This document shows, piece after piece, positions 16,411-25,886 of a stretch of 47,186 bases of DNA. The position numbers were made by a program, and so were the translations under genes. A model generated the notes under the pieces. That model did not search any database, was not told where the DNA came from, and saw only the letters and a list, made by a program, of their open reading frames with translations. How positions within the stretch are numbered: position 1 is the stretch's first letter; every line of letters begins with the position of its first letter. The DNA comes from Bacteroidales bacterium (lineage in GTDB: Bacteria > Bacteroidota > Bacteroidia > Bacteroidales > UBA932), in assembly GCA_017546125.1 (NCBI GenBank), contig JAFYXO010000020.1, forward strand, positions 1-47,186. Direction: 5' to 3'.

Positions 16411-17670
16411 CTAGTATCTATCGACGAAATCCAGAATGAGTTTCATCATCGGTTCGTAGCTTTCTGGTAGGAAGTTCTCCCAGGTGTCGTAGATGGTATG
16501 GTAGTATTTGAACGCATCACCACCTTCATTCATAAGGAAAATGCAAGGGACACCTTTGAGGGCAAAAGGGTAGTGGTCACTATTACCGGCAAGCTCTGCA
16601 CGATGAAGTGATTTGAAATACCCCTTTTCGGAATTGATGCTCTCGAAAACACTATAACCGGCCATACCTGGATCACTAACTTCACAATATTGGACAGGAT
16701 TATTGTCCGCAATCATATCAAGATTCACAAGATACTTGATCTGAGAAAGTGGAACCAAAGGATTTTCAGCATAACACTCTGAGCCGTGAAGATTGGAATC
16801 CTCACCAGAGAAAGCGATAAAATACATATCGTACTCAGGCTGATTCTTGGCGAAATGTGAAGCAAGGGTAACAACAGCAGCTGTACCGGAAGCGTTGTCA
16901 TGGGCTCCGGGATAATAGGTCTTCTTGCCAAGCTTGCCCAGATGGTCGTAGTGGGCAGTGAAAACATAACAGCTGTCATGACTCTTGCCAGAAACCTTGG
17001 CGATCACATTGAAACACTCATAATCCTTCAAAAACTTGTTCTCAATGTTGAATTTCACACTTTTGGCATCGGTAGGGAAATCTGGGGTAACCCAAATGAT
17101 AGGCTTGTCCACCACCTTCTCACCATAAGCTTTATAAAACTTGATAGGGGCCTCCCAGACGAAAATCAGACCGCCATTTGCACAGCCGTCATTCTTTTGC
17201 ATACGCTTGAAATCGGCAGAGTGCTTATATGAAAACATAAAATCGCATACCACGAAAGCACCCTTATTCTCTGGAAGGGCCAAATCTGCGAAAATCTTCT
17301 CAGAATCGTAATTCAAAGTATCGATGTAGTAAAGCTTGAACTCACCCTTAACACCTGGAGAGTACTCTCTCATAGTGAAATCTGCACCTGGGACAAGTTT
17401 CTTACCATCCACAGAAAACTCCATCTTACCGGGGAAAGTATTGATATTCAAAGTGAATGGCTGGCAAGTCACCTCATCCACACCAGCTTTGGCAAACTCC
17501 TTGGCGAGATACTTTCCGGCCTTGTTGGCACCATCTTCAGCATAACCACGACCTTGATATTTGGCAGAGCTGAGCTCTTTTACCACCTTTTTGTAAAGAG
17601 CCACATCCTGACCATACACTTGCCCGAAAAGAAGGGCACACAAAAGAGATATAAATGTCAGTTTTTTCAT
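16411..17670 (-). CDS. M28-family zinc aminopeptidase, exported
   Basis: Di-zinc exopeptidase of 419 aa. An in-frame ATG lies further upstream at 17772, but the Met at 17670 begins a clean signal peptide (MKKLTFISLLCALLFGQVYG) and lies downstream of a -7 box, so it is chosen. Zinc ligands of the M28 core are visible: FTAHYDHLGKLG (His), PGAHDNASGT (bridging Asp), FSGEDSNLHGSE (Glu, catalytic base region), VNLDMIADN (Asp) and GNSDHYPFA (His). The likely role is trimming of peptides in the periplasm or outside the cell. No fused PA domain is obvious. Confidence 0.93.
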   Translation of the reverse strand: MKKLTFISLLCALLFGQVYGQDVALYKKVVKELSSAKYQGRGYAEDGANKAGKYLAKEFAKAGVDEVTCQPFTLNINTFPGKMEFSVDGKKLVPGADFTMREYSPGVKGEFKLYYIDTLNYDSEKIFADLALPENKGAFVVCDFMFSYKHSADFKRMQKNDGCANGGLIFVWEAPIKFYKAYGEKVVDKPIIWVTPDFPTDAKSVKFNIENKFLKDYECFNVIAKVSGKSHDSCYVFTAHYDHLGKLGKKTYYPGAHDNASGTAAVVTLASHFAKNQPEYDMYFIAFSGEDSNLHGSECYAENPLVPLSQIKYLVNLDMIADNNPVQYCEVSDPGMAGYSVFESINSEKGYFKSLHRAELAGNSDHYPFALKGVPCIFLMNEGGDAFKYYHTIYDTWENFLPESYEPMMKLILDFVDRY

Positions 17671-17697
17671 AACTATAAATAAATTCATAACAGACGG

Positions 17698-17705
17698 CAA
17701 ACATA
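17698..17705 (-). promoter_or_regulatory. -7 box of the M28 peptidase gene
   Basis: Minus-strand TATGTTTG matches TAnnTTTG and lies 27 bases before the chosen start at 17670. This supports that start over the longer reading frame. Confidence 0.5.
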
Positions 17706-17718
17706 CTATTAATTTTGT

Positions 17719-17726
17719 TAACTTTG
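17719..17726 (+). promoter_or_regulatory. -7 box of the DUF4234 gene
   Basis: Plus-strand TAACTTTG, exact TAnnTTTG match, 28 bases before the ATG at 17755. Confidence 0.6.
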
Positions 17727-17754
17727 CAGAAATCAGCAACAAAACAATACAACT

Positions 17755-18177
17755 ATGGAAATTATCAATCAAGCTCCAGCAATCCAGCTAAAGACTAACC
17801 GCAGCCTTACCAAAATGATTCTATTGGGAATCATCACATTGGGTATTTACCCACTAGTGGTATATTCACTAATCTCATCTGAGATCAATACTGTAGCCAG
17901 CAAATATGATGGAAAGAGCACCATGCACTACTGCCTGGTATATTTCATCTTCTCTTGGCTTACATTGGGAATTGTACCATTTGTATGGTACCACCGCATC
18001 AGCAACCGTATCGGTGATGAGAATAGAAGAAGAGGTACCGGTTATGAGTTCGGTGCATCGGATTTCTGGCTATGGAACATCTTGGGTAGTCTGATTATCG
18101 TAGGTCCATTCGTGTACATTCACAAAATGATGAAGGCTATGAACCTCATCAATGCAGACTACAACGTTAGGGGTTAA
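17755..18177 (+). CDS. DUF4234 membrane protein
   Basis: Small 140-aa inner-membrane protein with three hydrophobic segments (about residues 23-43, 60-80 and 107-127). It shows the typical DUF4234 pattern 'LGIITLGIYPLVVYSLIS' near the N-terminus, a repeat of the same type in the middle ('TLGIVPFVWYHRISNRIG'), and a C-terminal helix with KMMKAMNLINADYN. The two similar 'TLGI(Y/V)P' helices suggest an internal duplication. The function of the family is unknown. Its 3' end overlaps the convergent radical SAM gene by 11 bases. Confidence 0.85.
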   Translation: MEIINQAPAIQLKTNRSLTKMILLGIITLGIYPLVVYSLISSEINTVASKYDGKSTMHYCLVYFIFSWLTLGIVPFVWYHRISNRIGDENRRRGTGYEFGASDFWLWNILGSLIIVGPFVYIHKMMKAMNLINADYNVRG

Positions 18178-19825
18178 TCAATACACCACAGAACACTGGC
18201 GCTGAGTGGTGCGCCTCAGTGGTATATCCGAAAACATACTGCCCGTCGCTGGCAGTGAAAAGGTAATATTTGAGGGATGGATCGGGTGAGCCGTTTATGA
18301 CGATCATCTGGACATCCCTCTCTGCTATATAACCGTCAATATCTTTCAACTTCCTGACATTGCCCGCAGGGCCCTTCTTAAGGGAAAATCCCCCTCTGAT
18401 CCATGCAAAAGAGACATCATCAGTAAAATCCGGGCAATGTGCCTGGCAATACTCATACAGGATAACGCCCCTTCTCTCGAGACTCAACGGCGAATCGAGC
18501 ACCATAATCTCCTCCAGATATCGGGTGAAGTCGAGCAAAAATCCATCCACCATAAGAATCAGGGTACGGGTGATATCTTGCCATGGGGCGGAATTATAAT
18601 AGAAATCCACCATCCTCGAAATATGCATTGCCCTACGGATATCGTGAGGTGTCATGGCAGAGGTGCTGAGGATCTCATAGGGTGGGAGGGGTGAGTATTT
18701 CAGCCCCTTCTCCTGTGCAGAGCGCCTCATCAGGGTGCCTGGGAGGACTTTCAGCGACTCGATCTGCAGCTCATCCACACCTATCTCTACAAGTCGTACC
18801 ACATCCTCTGCAAGCATTTCGAGGGTATATAGCGGCAGACCCGCAATAAGATCTGCATGCACTTCAACATTGGTCAGGGATGCCAGAAACGTCAGCCCTT
18901 CTATCGAACGGCTCAGACTGCCCCTTCTTCCGCACTCCTCCAGAACATTGATATCAAGGCTCTGGATCCCCGCTTCGAGGTGGAGCAGCCCTGCGGGCAA
19001 TGTAGCCAGCTTCTCCTTCAGCTGCTCGGACAGGAGCGACGGGTGGATCTCCAGGTGGAAGCGCATTTCGCCGGCATATTGCTCGAAGAGCGAAAGCATA
19101 TTAAGGGCACGGGCGGTATCGTAATTGAAGGTACGGTCGAGGACCCTGATATCCTTTATCCCGTGGGCGTGGATATTTTCAAGCCTTGCAGCCACCTGCT
19201 CGAGTGACTGGCTTCTGATAGGCTTCTCCCCGCCGCTGACGCAAAATGCACAGGTATTGAAACACCCGCGGGTGGTCTCAAGCTGGACAAAAGGTTTGTC
19301 CCAACGGAAGAACTCACTCTCTTCAGGGTACTTCAGCGATGCAAACTCTGCCACTCGGGCAATCCCCTCGTCGTGGTAGGAGCCGTCTTCGGGGTTGATA
19401 TAGCAAAGACCTTGGATCAGGTCCCAATCCTCAATATTATCAAGATTCTCCAGCCACATCGGAAAGGCAATTTCACCCTCACCCCTGAGCACCGCTGTGA
19501 CAAAAGGGTGGTGACGGAGGAACTCCTCATTGTCCCCAAGGAATTCGGGGCCTCCGCAGATAACCTTCACCCCATCCAGGAGCTGCACTGCCCTGGAGAG
19601 GATCTCGATCTGCATCTGATGGGTAAAGAGCCAGAAGGTGGCTGCGATAATGTCGGGCTTGTGCTCTGCAACTGCTGCAGCAATAGCACCGGGAGAGTCA
19701 TTTATGGTCCCACGGACCACGCACCACTCCCATGCTTCCACGTGGGCAACCTGAGCGTGAATCGCCGGCAGTGCCACAGATGAGTGGGAATATGAACTGT
19801 TTATATCGAGCCAAAGAATCTTCAT
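18167..19825 (-). CDS. B12-binding-domain radical SAM protein (DUF4080 type)
   Basis: 552-aa enzyme with an N-terminal cobalamin-binding-like Rossmann domain (about 1-140), a radical SAM barrel with the cluster motif CFNTCAFC (near residue 194) and a C-terminal DUF4080-like region. Family knowledge: such enzymes cleave SAM to a radical and may use a cobalamin for methyl or rearrangement chemistry, but the substrate of this subfamily is unknown. The frame is open further upstream, to an ATG at 19861, but the Met at 19825 starts the canonical 'MKILWLDINSSYSHSS' and sits 5 bases after a TACCTTTG -7 box, while the longer start would lie upstream of that promoter. Confidence 0.9.
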   Translation of the reverse strand: MKILWLDINSSYSHSSVALPAIHAQVAHVEAWEWCVVRGTINDSPGAIAAAVAEHKPDIIAATFWLFTHQMQIEILSRAVQLLDGVKVICGGPEFLGDNEEFLRHHPFVTAVLRGEGEIAFPMWLENLDNIEDWDLIQGLCYINPEDGSYHDEGIARVAEFASLKYPEESEFFRWDKPFVQLETTRGCFNTCAFCVSGGEKPIRSQSLEQVAARLENIHAHGIKDIRVLDRTFNYDTARALNMLSLFEQYAGEMRFHLEIHPSLLSEQLKEKLATLPAGLLHLEAGIQSLDINVLEECGRRGSLSRSIEGLTFLASLTNVEVHADLIAGLPLYTLEMLAEDVVRLVEIGVDELQIESLKVLPGTLMRRSAQEKGLKYSPLPPYEILSTSAMTPHDIRRAMHISRMVDFYYNSAPWQDITRTLILMVDGFLLDFTRYLEEIMVLDSPLSLERRGVILYEYCQAHCPDFTDDVSFAWIRGGFSLKKGPAGNVRKLKDIDGYIAERDVQMIVINGSPDPSLKYYLFTASDGQYVFGYTTEAHHSAPVFCGVLINP

Positions 19826-19830
19826 GGGTG

Positions 19831-19838
19831 CAAAGGTA
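19831..19838 (-). promoter_or_regulatory. -7 box of the radical SAM gene, leaderless arrangement
   Basis: Minus-strand TACCTTTG matches TAnnTTTG and ends 5 bases before the ATG at 19825, so the mRNA would have almost no leader. Confidence 0.6.
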
Positions 19839-19892
19839 CTCCATCCCGTAAAAAAAATCAAAATCTAACTTGTAGATACTATTTTTTATTCT

Positions 19893-19900
19893 TATTTTTG
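19893..19900 (+). promoter_or_regulatory. -7 box of the GLUG lipoprotein pair
   Basis: TATTTTTG matches TAnnTTTG, 20 bases before the ATG at 19921. Confidence 0.45.
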
Positions 19901-19920
19901 AATCGTACAAATATTTTATC

Positions 19921-22812
19921 ATGGCAACAAATTATTACAATTCATTCAGATATTACCTGATAGCACTACTGCTGGTCCCGCTATTCACCAATTGCATTCA
20001 AAGGGAAGATCCTGACGGACCGGGATATGAGCAGGACAACTATATAGGTGAATTCAGGAAATTCGAGCTTGGACAGGAGCTGGAGGGATTTGACGAGGAT
20101 GATATCATCTGTCATATCAGGACCTCTGCCGGGCATATCATCAAAAGGGCCGCTACACACAAACGCAATAAGAAAGGTGTATCTTCCATAACTATGGTAA
20201 ACGGTCTGCGCGCAGGGACATACCGTCTCCTTTTCTTCGAATATGGCGACGGGAACAGCTTAGGACTGGGAGGACGTATCACATTCCAGGATGGCAACTA
20301 CACGATAGTCGACAAATACGACTCTTCTGCCGGGTTTGTCGGAAGCGGAACATATGATGACCCATATATCATTTCAGCGGCCAATCACCTCTCTATCCTC
20401 AGGGAGTACACCAATACTCATTCTACAGAGGGTATCTACTTCAGACAGGAGTCCGATATAGCTGCGAAATATATGAAGACAGAGGTAACCCAGTGTGACC
20501 CTGTCCACTTCTGGACCCCCATCGGATACGACAACAACAACCCGTTCAGCGGTGTCTATGATGGCAATAACCATTACATAGAGTATGTCAAGTCCATCGG
20601 TGATCCTTATACCAATGGGTTTGCACTCGGTCTTTTCGGCTATATCCGCGGTGCGATGATTATCAATCTCACTATCAAGAACTCTTACGTAAAGGGTTCA
20701 TACGGCGTAGGCGCTCTGGCTGGTGTGGTAATCTCCCGCGCTGGGGGGGCTGACACTACACTTGTCCACAATTGTACCCTTTACAGCTCTGAAGTGTACG
20801 GCTTCGATGGGAGTATGACTGTGGGAGGTCTTATCGGTGTGGTCGATTCAAGATCTGTACTAAGTATGGCAAACTGCTCATCTGATGTCTCCTATATCAA
20901 GGCCGATTACAATGCCGGAGGTCTGATCGGGGCAGGAGCCCAGAACTCATCTATCCTTATAAACCTTTGCAAAAACAGCAGCGAGGTTACAGTATCCAAG
21001 GGGAGTGCTGGTGGTATCATTGCTGTAGCGGACACCATAAATATAGTCTCTTCCCAAAACCTGAAGGGGGCCATAGTCTCAGGTCCCGAGTCCAATATAG
21101 ATGACACCCAAAGGGCAATAGGTGGTATCATCGGCGGTGCACGTGCAGCCTGGATCACCGGTTGCGAAAACCTGGGCACAGTAAAAGGCTACGAAGGGGT
21201 CGGAGGTATAATCGGCAGTACAAGAGCCGGTTACAACGAGGATGACGGTTACTTGTTTTTCGATGCATATCTCCGTTTCTGCAAAAACTCCGGCACGGTA
21301 TTGGGAATCAGACATATAGGTGGCTTGTGCGGAGAATCACAGCTCGGATGTTTCGGATGTATCAATGAAGGGGAGGTGAGCGGTACAGAATATATCGGAG
21401 GTTTTGCAGGATTTGCATCAATGGCTGCTATCCACAACTCTGCAAACAATGGAAAAGTATCCGGCACAGGCAATTACGTGGCTGGTATCGTGGCAAATAC
21501 AAATATGGGCATTATCGCCAATGTGCAGAATTTTGCAGAGGTGGAGGGGAAAGGGTCACACACCGGTGGTCTGGTAGGATATGCAGTAAACAATACCCTC
21601 ATCCATTATGGTGCAAATTATGGCAAAATTACAGGAATAAGTTCCCCTGTAGGTGGAATTGTGGCAGAGATGGGAAAGGATGAAGAGTTGAGTGCATTGA
21701 ATATAGCAGAAATCGCATTTGGTGCCACACAGATGGTCGTAGGTGTTATTGCCGGACCTGCTCTGGCTGTTGGCCACCATTTTATCAAAGGTGTCATAGG
21801 GACAGCTATGATGGTAGTGGAGGTGTCGCTTGATGTCCTGGTATCACTTGCAGAGGTGGCATTTATCGGGATAGCCGGATACCATCTGGACCATCCCCAT
21901 ATGCATGTCATAAAGACAGAACTTCTTCAGACTCTGGAGAATGACATTCTTAGAATAACTGGCGAACTGAAGACGTTGAGGGAGGAACAGAAGGTGGCAT
22001 TATACCCGGGTCTGTCTGCAGCTGTCCTTGAGGATTTTTACACCCAAAATGTAGATTCCCTTTCAAACTACCTGCAGGTAGAGAGTCAGGTATCACAGTT
22101 CAATGATGACCTGAACGAATCGATGAGGGTAAGAGGTCTGGATATCTCAGAAATCAATGAAGATAAGGAGAGATCATATATCATAGCAAGCAGTATTATG
22201 CTGGCTACCGAGATCATTGCTGTTATAGGACTGGCAGCCATTACAGGTGGCACGGCAGCTCCGGCTGCTGCAACAGCGCTTATATCTATCGCAGCTGGAA
22301 CCAATTCCATCATAAAAGGTGCCACTGATTATCAGGACAATATCGTTATGGTGAGTCAGTCTGCCAATTTTGGCGAGATATCAGGCTCCAGCAGTTCATC
22401 TGTAGGTGGTATTGTAGGGCACTTCTATAAAAGAGGTTATATAAGCAACTGTCTGAATGCAGGCAAGGGCCCCGGTGGTGACAGCGGACAACTCGTGGGA
22501 TTCATTGATGATGAATATTATGCTACCAACTCACTGGGTATTGCCGATCAGTCAGACTGGGGTGGCGTGTTTGGAAAAATCGATAAGAATACAAGCAAAT
22601 ACGACACTTTGGAGGGGATATATGTCTACAAGAACCAATCCAAGAACAATTCCCACGCAGAGGAACTCTCATCAGACGGTCTGTCTGACAGCTCATATTT
22701 TTCGGGATGGTCAATAGGTGAAAACAGTGCTTGGACAATCCCAAAAGTGGAAAAATCATCTGGAACAGCATTCCCTATACCCAACAGATCATTCCCTATA
22801 CCTTCAAACTAA
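19921..22812 (+). CDS. Large GLUG-repeat lipoprotein with hydrophobic alpha-helical insertion
   Basis: 963-aa predicted surface lipoprotein. The signal peptide ends in the lipobox LFTNC (Cys25), followed by an acidic stretch (REDPDG) like a lipoprotein export signal. After an N-domain (30-135), a GLUG/right-handed beta-helix region starts with 'GSGTYDDPYIIS' and continues with many short repeats of the type VGGLIGVV, GGIIGGA, TGGLVGYA. At about residues 596-656 and 752-800 two strongly hydrophobic, Gly/Ala-rich segments flank a charged coiled-coil-like segment (about 660-750), after which GLUG repeats resume. Family knowledge: GLUG proteins are adhesin-like cell-surface proteins. The helical insertion is not part of the repeat and is discussed separately. 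It is followed after 13 bases by a second GLUG lipoprotein. Confidence 0.85.
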   Translation: MATNYYNSFRYYLIALLLVPLFTNCIQREDPDGPGYEQDNYIGEFRKFELGQELEGFDEDDIICHIRTSAGHIIKRAATHKRNKKGVSSITMVNGLRAGTYRLLFFEYGDGNSLGLGGRITFQDGNYTIVDKYDSSAGFVGSGTYDDPYIISAANHLSILREYTNTHSTEGIYFRQESDIAAKYMKTEVTQCDPVHFWTPIGYDNNNPFSGVYDGNNHYIEYVKSIGDPYTNGFALGLFGYIRGAMIINLTIKNSYVKGSYGVGALAGVVISRAGGADTTLVHNCTLYSSEVYGFDGSMTVGGLIGVVDSRSVLSMANCSSDVSYIKADYNAGGLIGAGAQNSSILINLCKNSSEVTVSKGSAGGIIAVADTINIVSSQNLKGAIVSGPESNIDDTQRAIGGIIGGARAAWITGCENLGTVKGYEGVGGIIGSTRAGYNEDDGYLFFDAYLRFCKNSGTVLGIRHIGGLCGESQLGCFGCINEGEVSGTEYIGGFAGFASMAAIHNSANNGKVSGTGNYVAGIVANTNMGIIANVQNFAEVEGKGSHTGGLVGYAVNNTLIHYGANYGKITGISSPVGGIVAEMGKDEELSALNIAEIAFGATQMVVGVIAGPALAVGHHFIKGVIGTAMMVVEVSLDVLVSLAEVAFIGIAGYHLDHPHMHVIKTELLQTLENDILRITGELKTLREEQKVALYPGLSAAVLEDFYTQNVDSLSNYLQVESQVSQFNDDLNESMRVRGLDISEINEDKERSYIIASSIMLATEIIAVIGLAAITGGTAAPAAATALISIAAGTNSIIKGATDYQDNIVMVSQSANFGEISGSSSSSVGGIVGHFYKRGYISNCLNAGKGPGGDSGQLVGFIDDEYYATNSLGIADQSDWGGVFGKIDKNTSKYDTLEGIYVYKNQSKNNSHAEELSSDGLSDSSYFSGWSIGENSAWTIPKVEKSSGTAFPIPNRSFPIPSN

Positions 22813-22825
22813 ACAACAGAGCCTT

Positions 22826-25800
22826 ATGAAAAAAACATTTGTATATATTCTTGCAACACTCCTACTGACCTCTTTGGCTTCATGCACCAAAGAGAGATCA
22901 CCGTTTCTCGAACCGCATACGGAGATATATAACGGGTACTTTGTATCCACTTTTTATACAGATATGCTCTGGGAAGTTGACCAGCCGGGAAAATTTCTTA
23001 TCCGGCTGATAGGGGAGAACTCATCCACAATCGTCGATTTGAACACATCCTGTGAATATACAGACGAATATATGAAAGTCTCCATTAAAGTCCCGGCAGA
23101 GATCCACATCAAGGATGGTTACTATATACTGATATCTTCCCACTTCAGGGGTGAATGTCCCAAACGCTACCGTGTTCAGATTACCGGTGGCAAGATCGGG
23201 ACTATTGACGATATAGATAAAGAGGGTTATGCTCTGGATCTCAATGGAAGCGGTACGGAAAGTGATCCGTACGAGATAGGCAGCAGTGAGGACTTCAATA
23301 ACTTTCTGAAGAATCTGGGCACAGATGAGCATAAAGGTGCAGGGTACTACTTCAAGCAGACAGAGGATATCCAATGGAACAGCGGTACTACAGAGAGCAA
23401 CCGCACCCTTGGAAACCTTTCATTTGGTGGCAGTTACAATGGCAATGGAAAAGTTGTCACCAATATGAGCTATATCGGTGGAGGTGATGCGACCAAAGAC
23501 AGCGACAGAGGTATCTTCAAATCTCTGATTAACGGTGCTGTAATAAAGAACCTCTACATCAAAAATATATTCATCACAAATGCACACAGCCGTGTAGGTG
23601 TTATAGCAGGAAATGCTTCACACCACGTGGTTTTGGACAGTGTAGCCATATCAGGTAACCTCCAGGGGTATTCTTCTTTGGGTGGCCTTGTCGGGTATGT
23701 AAAAGATGCAGACTCTATGATTATCCAAAACTGTATGACAAACCTCTCTATCCAGAGCAGCAGCGGAGATGATTTGGGAGGGGCCATCGGCAAACTCGAG
23801 AACTCAAAACTCATAATAAATGGTCTGCACACAGCAAGCAGTGCCTCACTGGACAATTTCTCCATCATAGAATATACTGAAGATGTGTACTCAGACATAT
23901 ATCAGGTTACAGCCTCAGGAAACAATGTCGGTGGTGTGGTAGGACACGTAATGAACTCATCTTTTGAAATGGATGATGTAGTGCTGCTGCACTCATCCAA
24001 CAAGTTCAATGATGATATTAAAATCGTCTACGGAAAGGGTAATATAGGTGGTGTAATAGGAAACCTTGAATCATTGTCTGCTCAAAGTGCCATCAAAAAT
24101 AGTGATATCGCCCTTATCGTAACTTCTTCGAAGGATCCTAACGTGGGAGGATACATTGGCAGTGCAATACTCTCCAAAAATCTTGACCTGATATCTAACA
24201 ATGTCTGTGGTGTCATCACCGGAGATGTAAGTGTCGGAGGAGCTATAGGGTATCTGGAGTTTATCGGTTCTGCAGCTTTGAATATCGACGGATTCTATTT
24301 TGGATCCCACGAGAATCTCCAGACGCTGTACTACAGTGAAGGCAACAAATATGTAGGCGGATTTGTCGGATATGTCAAGGGGAACAGCGTATCCAGCTCA
24401 AAAATAAAAGTCAACAATCTCAGTATAGCGGCCAACGTTACCTCTCCAAATAGCGGGGAACCTGCCGGTTATGTTGGAGGATTTGCCGGTTATGTTTCCA
24501 AAACTGCCATCATCTGGAACAAGAGTTGTGTAGGCACATCAAGTATAGAGATCAAAGGTCCTTTCAGAGTGGGAGGTCTTATCGGAGAACTGACAGAAGG
24601 TTCTCTCGATGCTGACAACAGCTATACACTAAACAAAACAACACCCACCATACCTTCAAGCAGTACACTTACCAAATGTTTCTGGGGAAAGGTTCTGCCT
24701 TACGACCAAAAATCACAGAGCAAATACATGGGAGGTGCAATAGGAAATGTCTACAGATCCCCAGTCAATGGTGTACACGTACACGCCACAGTAACAGGTA
24801 CAGGCAATTATACCGGTGGTGTATTCGGTTTCGTATCTTATGACAGTGATATCGTTATCGACGACTGCTCTTTTGCAGGAGAAGTTTGGGGATCCGAATA
24901 TGCTGGTGGAATAGCTGGTGAAGTGGAAAAGAGGGGTAAATTACAGGAGTGCATCAACTACGGATCCATCAATGGTGGAGGTCACCTCGGCGGTGTGGTA
25001 GGACACGTCCAATATCAAGATGATGAACCTTATGTGAACTACTGTGTAAATCTGGGAAGTGTCAGTGGGACAAACTTCGTAGGAGGCGTAGTGGGTGCTA
25101 TGAGTGGCGGATCCGGAGAATGGTGTAAAATCCACCATTCTGCTAACTACGGCTCAGTAACTGGCAAAGCCACATCAAGCAGCCCTTACCCCGGTATAGG
25201 TGGTATTCTTGGAAAAGGTAAAAGCAGAAGATGTGAAGTGAAATACTGCGTCAATTTCGGTACAGTGACAGGATCAGGCACGAATGTCTGTGTGGGTGGT
25301 GTGGCAGGTAAAATGGGCTCAGGCAGCGATGATGTTTCCCTCAATGTCAGTATGCGCCAGTCTGCCAATTATGGTGAGGTATCATCCTCGACTAAAGACT
25401 CATACGTAGGTGGTGTTTTAGGTTACCTGGAGAGGGCTAATAAGTGGAATGAGGACAACTCCATCGCAGAGGACTGCTATAATGCAGGTTATATCCCTTC
25501 AGATCTGGACAATGATGCAGGTGGCATAGTAGGTTGTTCTGCCAACCATAGCCTTATCAGGCGCTGTGTCAATTACGGAAATGTTCCTCACGGCAACGGC
25601 ATTATGGGTACACAGGATGGCTCTGGAGACTATGAGAATTGCTATACTCTTTACAACACATATAAGGAGGGTGAATCTACCGATATCTGGCCAAAAAGTG
25701 TCAATATATTTTACCAAGGCGATATGGGTAGTGAAGACTACTGGAACAAATCAGAACTGAATATGAACGATACCTGGATTGTCAAAAACGGCAAGGCAGA

Positions 25801-25846
25801 ACTTCGCAACTGTCCGTTCCAGTACTCCACAGCCCCTCAAAACTAA
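22826..25846 (+). CDS. Second large GLUG-repeat lipoprotein
   Basis: 1006-aa predicted surface lipoprotein. The frame is open further upstream, to an ATG at 22718 inside the preceding gene, but the Met at 22826 gives a proper signal peptide (MKKTFVYILATLLLTSLASC) with lipobox Cys20, so that start is used. An N-domain of about 130 residues leads into 'GSGTESDPYEIGSSEDFNNF' and then roughly 800 residues of GLUG-like repeats with VGGVVGHV, LGGLVGYV, VGGFVGYV and similar. Unlike its upstream neighbour it has no large hydrophobic insertion. The likely role is adhesion or surface display; the pair is probably cotranscribed and arose by duplication plus divergence. The gene ends at a perfect palindrome shared with purT. 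Confidence 0.85.
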   Translation: MKKTFVYILATLLLTSLASCTKERSPFLEPHTEIYNGYFVSTFYTDMLWEVDQPGKFLIRLIGENSSTIVDLNTSCEYTDEYMKVSIKVPAEIHIKDGYYILISSHFRGECPKRYRVQITGGKIGTIDDIDKEGYALDLNGSGTESDPYEIGSSEDFNNFLKNLGTDEHKGAGYYFKQTEDIQWNSGTTESNRTLGNLSFGGSYNGNGKVVTNMSYIGGGDATKDSDRGIFKSLINGAVIKNLYIKNIFITNAHSRVGVIAGNASHHVVLDSVAISGNLQGYSSLGGLVGYVKDADSMIIQNCMTNLSIQSSSGDDLGGAIGKLENSKLIINGLHTASSASLDNFSIIEYTEDVYSDIYQVTASGNNVGGVVGHVMNSSFEMDDVVLLHSSNKFNDDIKIVYGKGNIGGVIGNLESLSAQSAIKNSDIALIVTSSKDPNVGGYIGSAILSKNLDLISNNVCGVITGDVSVGGAIGYLEFIGSAALNIDGFYFGSHENLQTLYYSEGNKYVGGFVGYVKGNSVSSSKIKVNNLSIAANVTSPNSGEPAGYVGGFAGYVSKTAIIWNKSCVGTSSIEIKGPFRVGGLIGELTEGSLDADNSYTLNKTTPTIPSSSTLTKCFWGKVLPYDQKSQSKYMGGAIGNVYRSPVNGVHVHATVTGTGNYTGGVFGFVSYDSDIVIDDCSFAGEVWGSEYAGGIAGEVEKRGKLQECINYGSINGGGHLGGVVGHVQYQDDEPYVNYCVNLGSVSGTNFVGGVVGAMSGGSGEWCKIHHSANYGSVTGKATSSSPYPGIGGILGKGKSRRCEVKYCVNFGTVTGSGTNVCVGGVAGKMGSGSDDVSLNVSMRQSANYGEVSSSTKDSYVGGVLGYLERANKWNEDNSIAEDCYNAGYIPSDLDNDAGGIVGCSANHSLIRRCVNYGNVPHGNGIMGTQDGSGDYENCYTLYNTYKEGESTDIWPKSVNIFYQGDMGSEDYWNKSELNMNDTWIVKNGKAELRNCPFQYSTAPQN

Positions 25847-25886
25847 AACAAATTAGGGTGACCGGCCGGTCACCCTAATTTGTTTT
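25845..25886. terminator. Bidirectional terminator: 42-bp perfect palindrome
   Basis: AAAACAAATTAGGGTGACCG continues into a perfect inverted copy: arms 25845-25865 and 25866-25886, 21 bp each with no mismatch. It has an A-run on one side and a T-run on the other, so it can stop transcripts from both strands. Its ends overlap the stop codons of the second GLUG lipoprotein gene and of purT. Confidence 0.9.
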
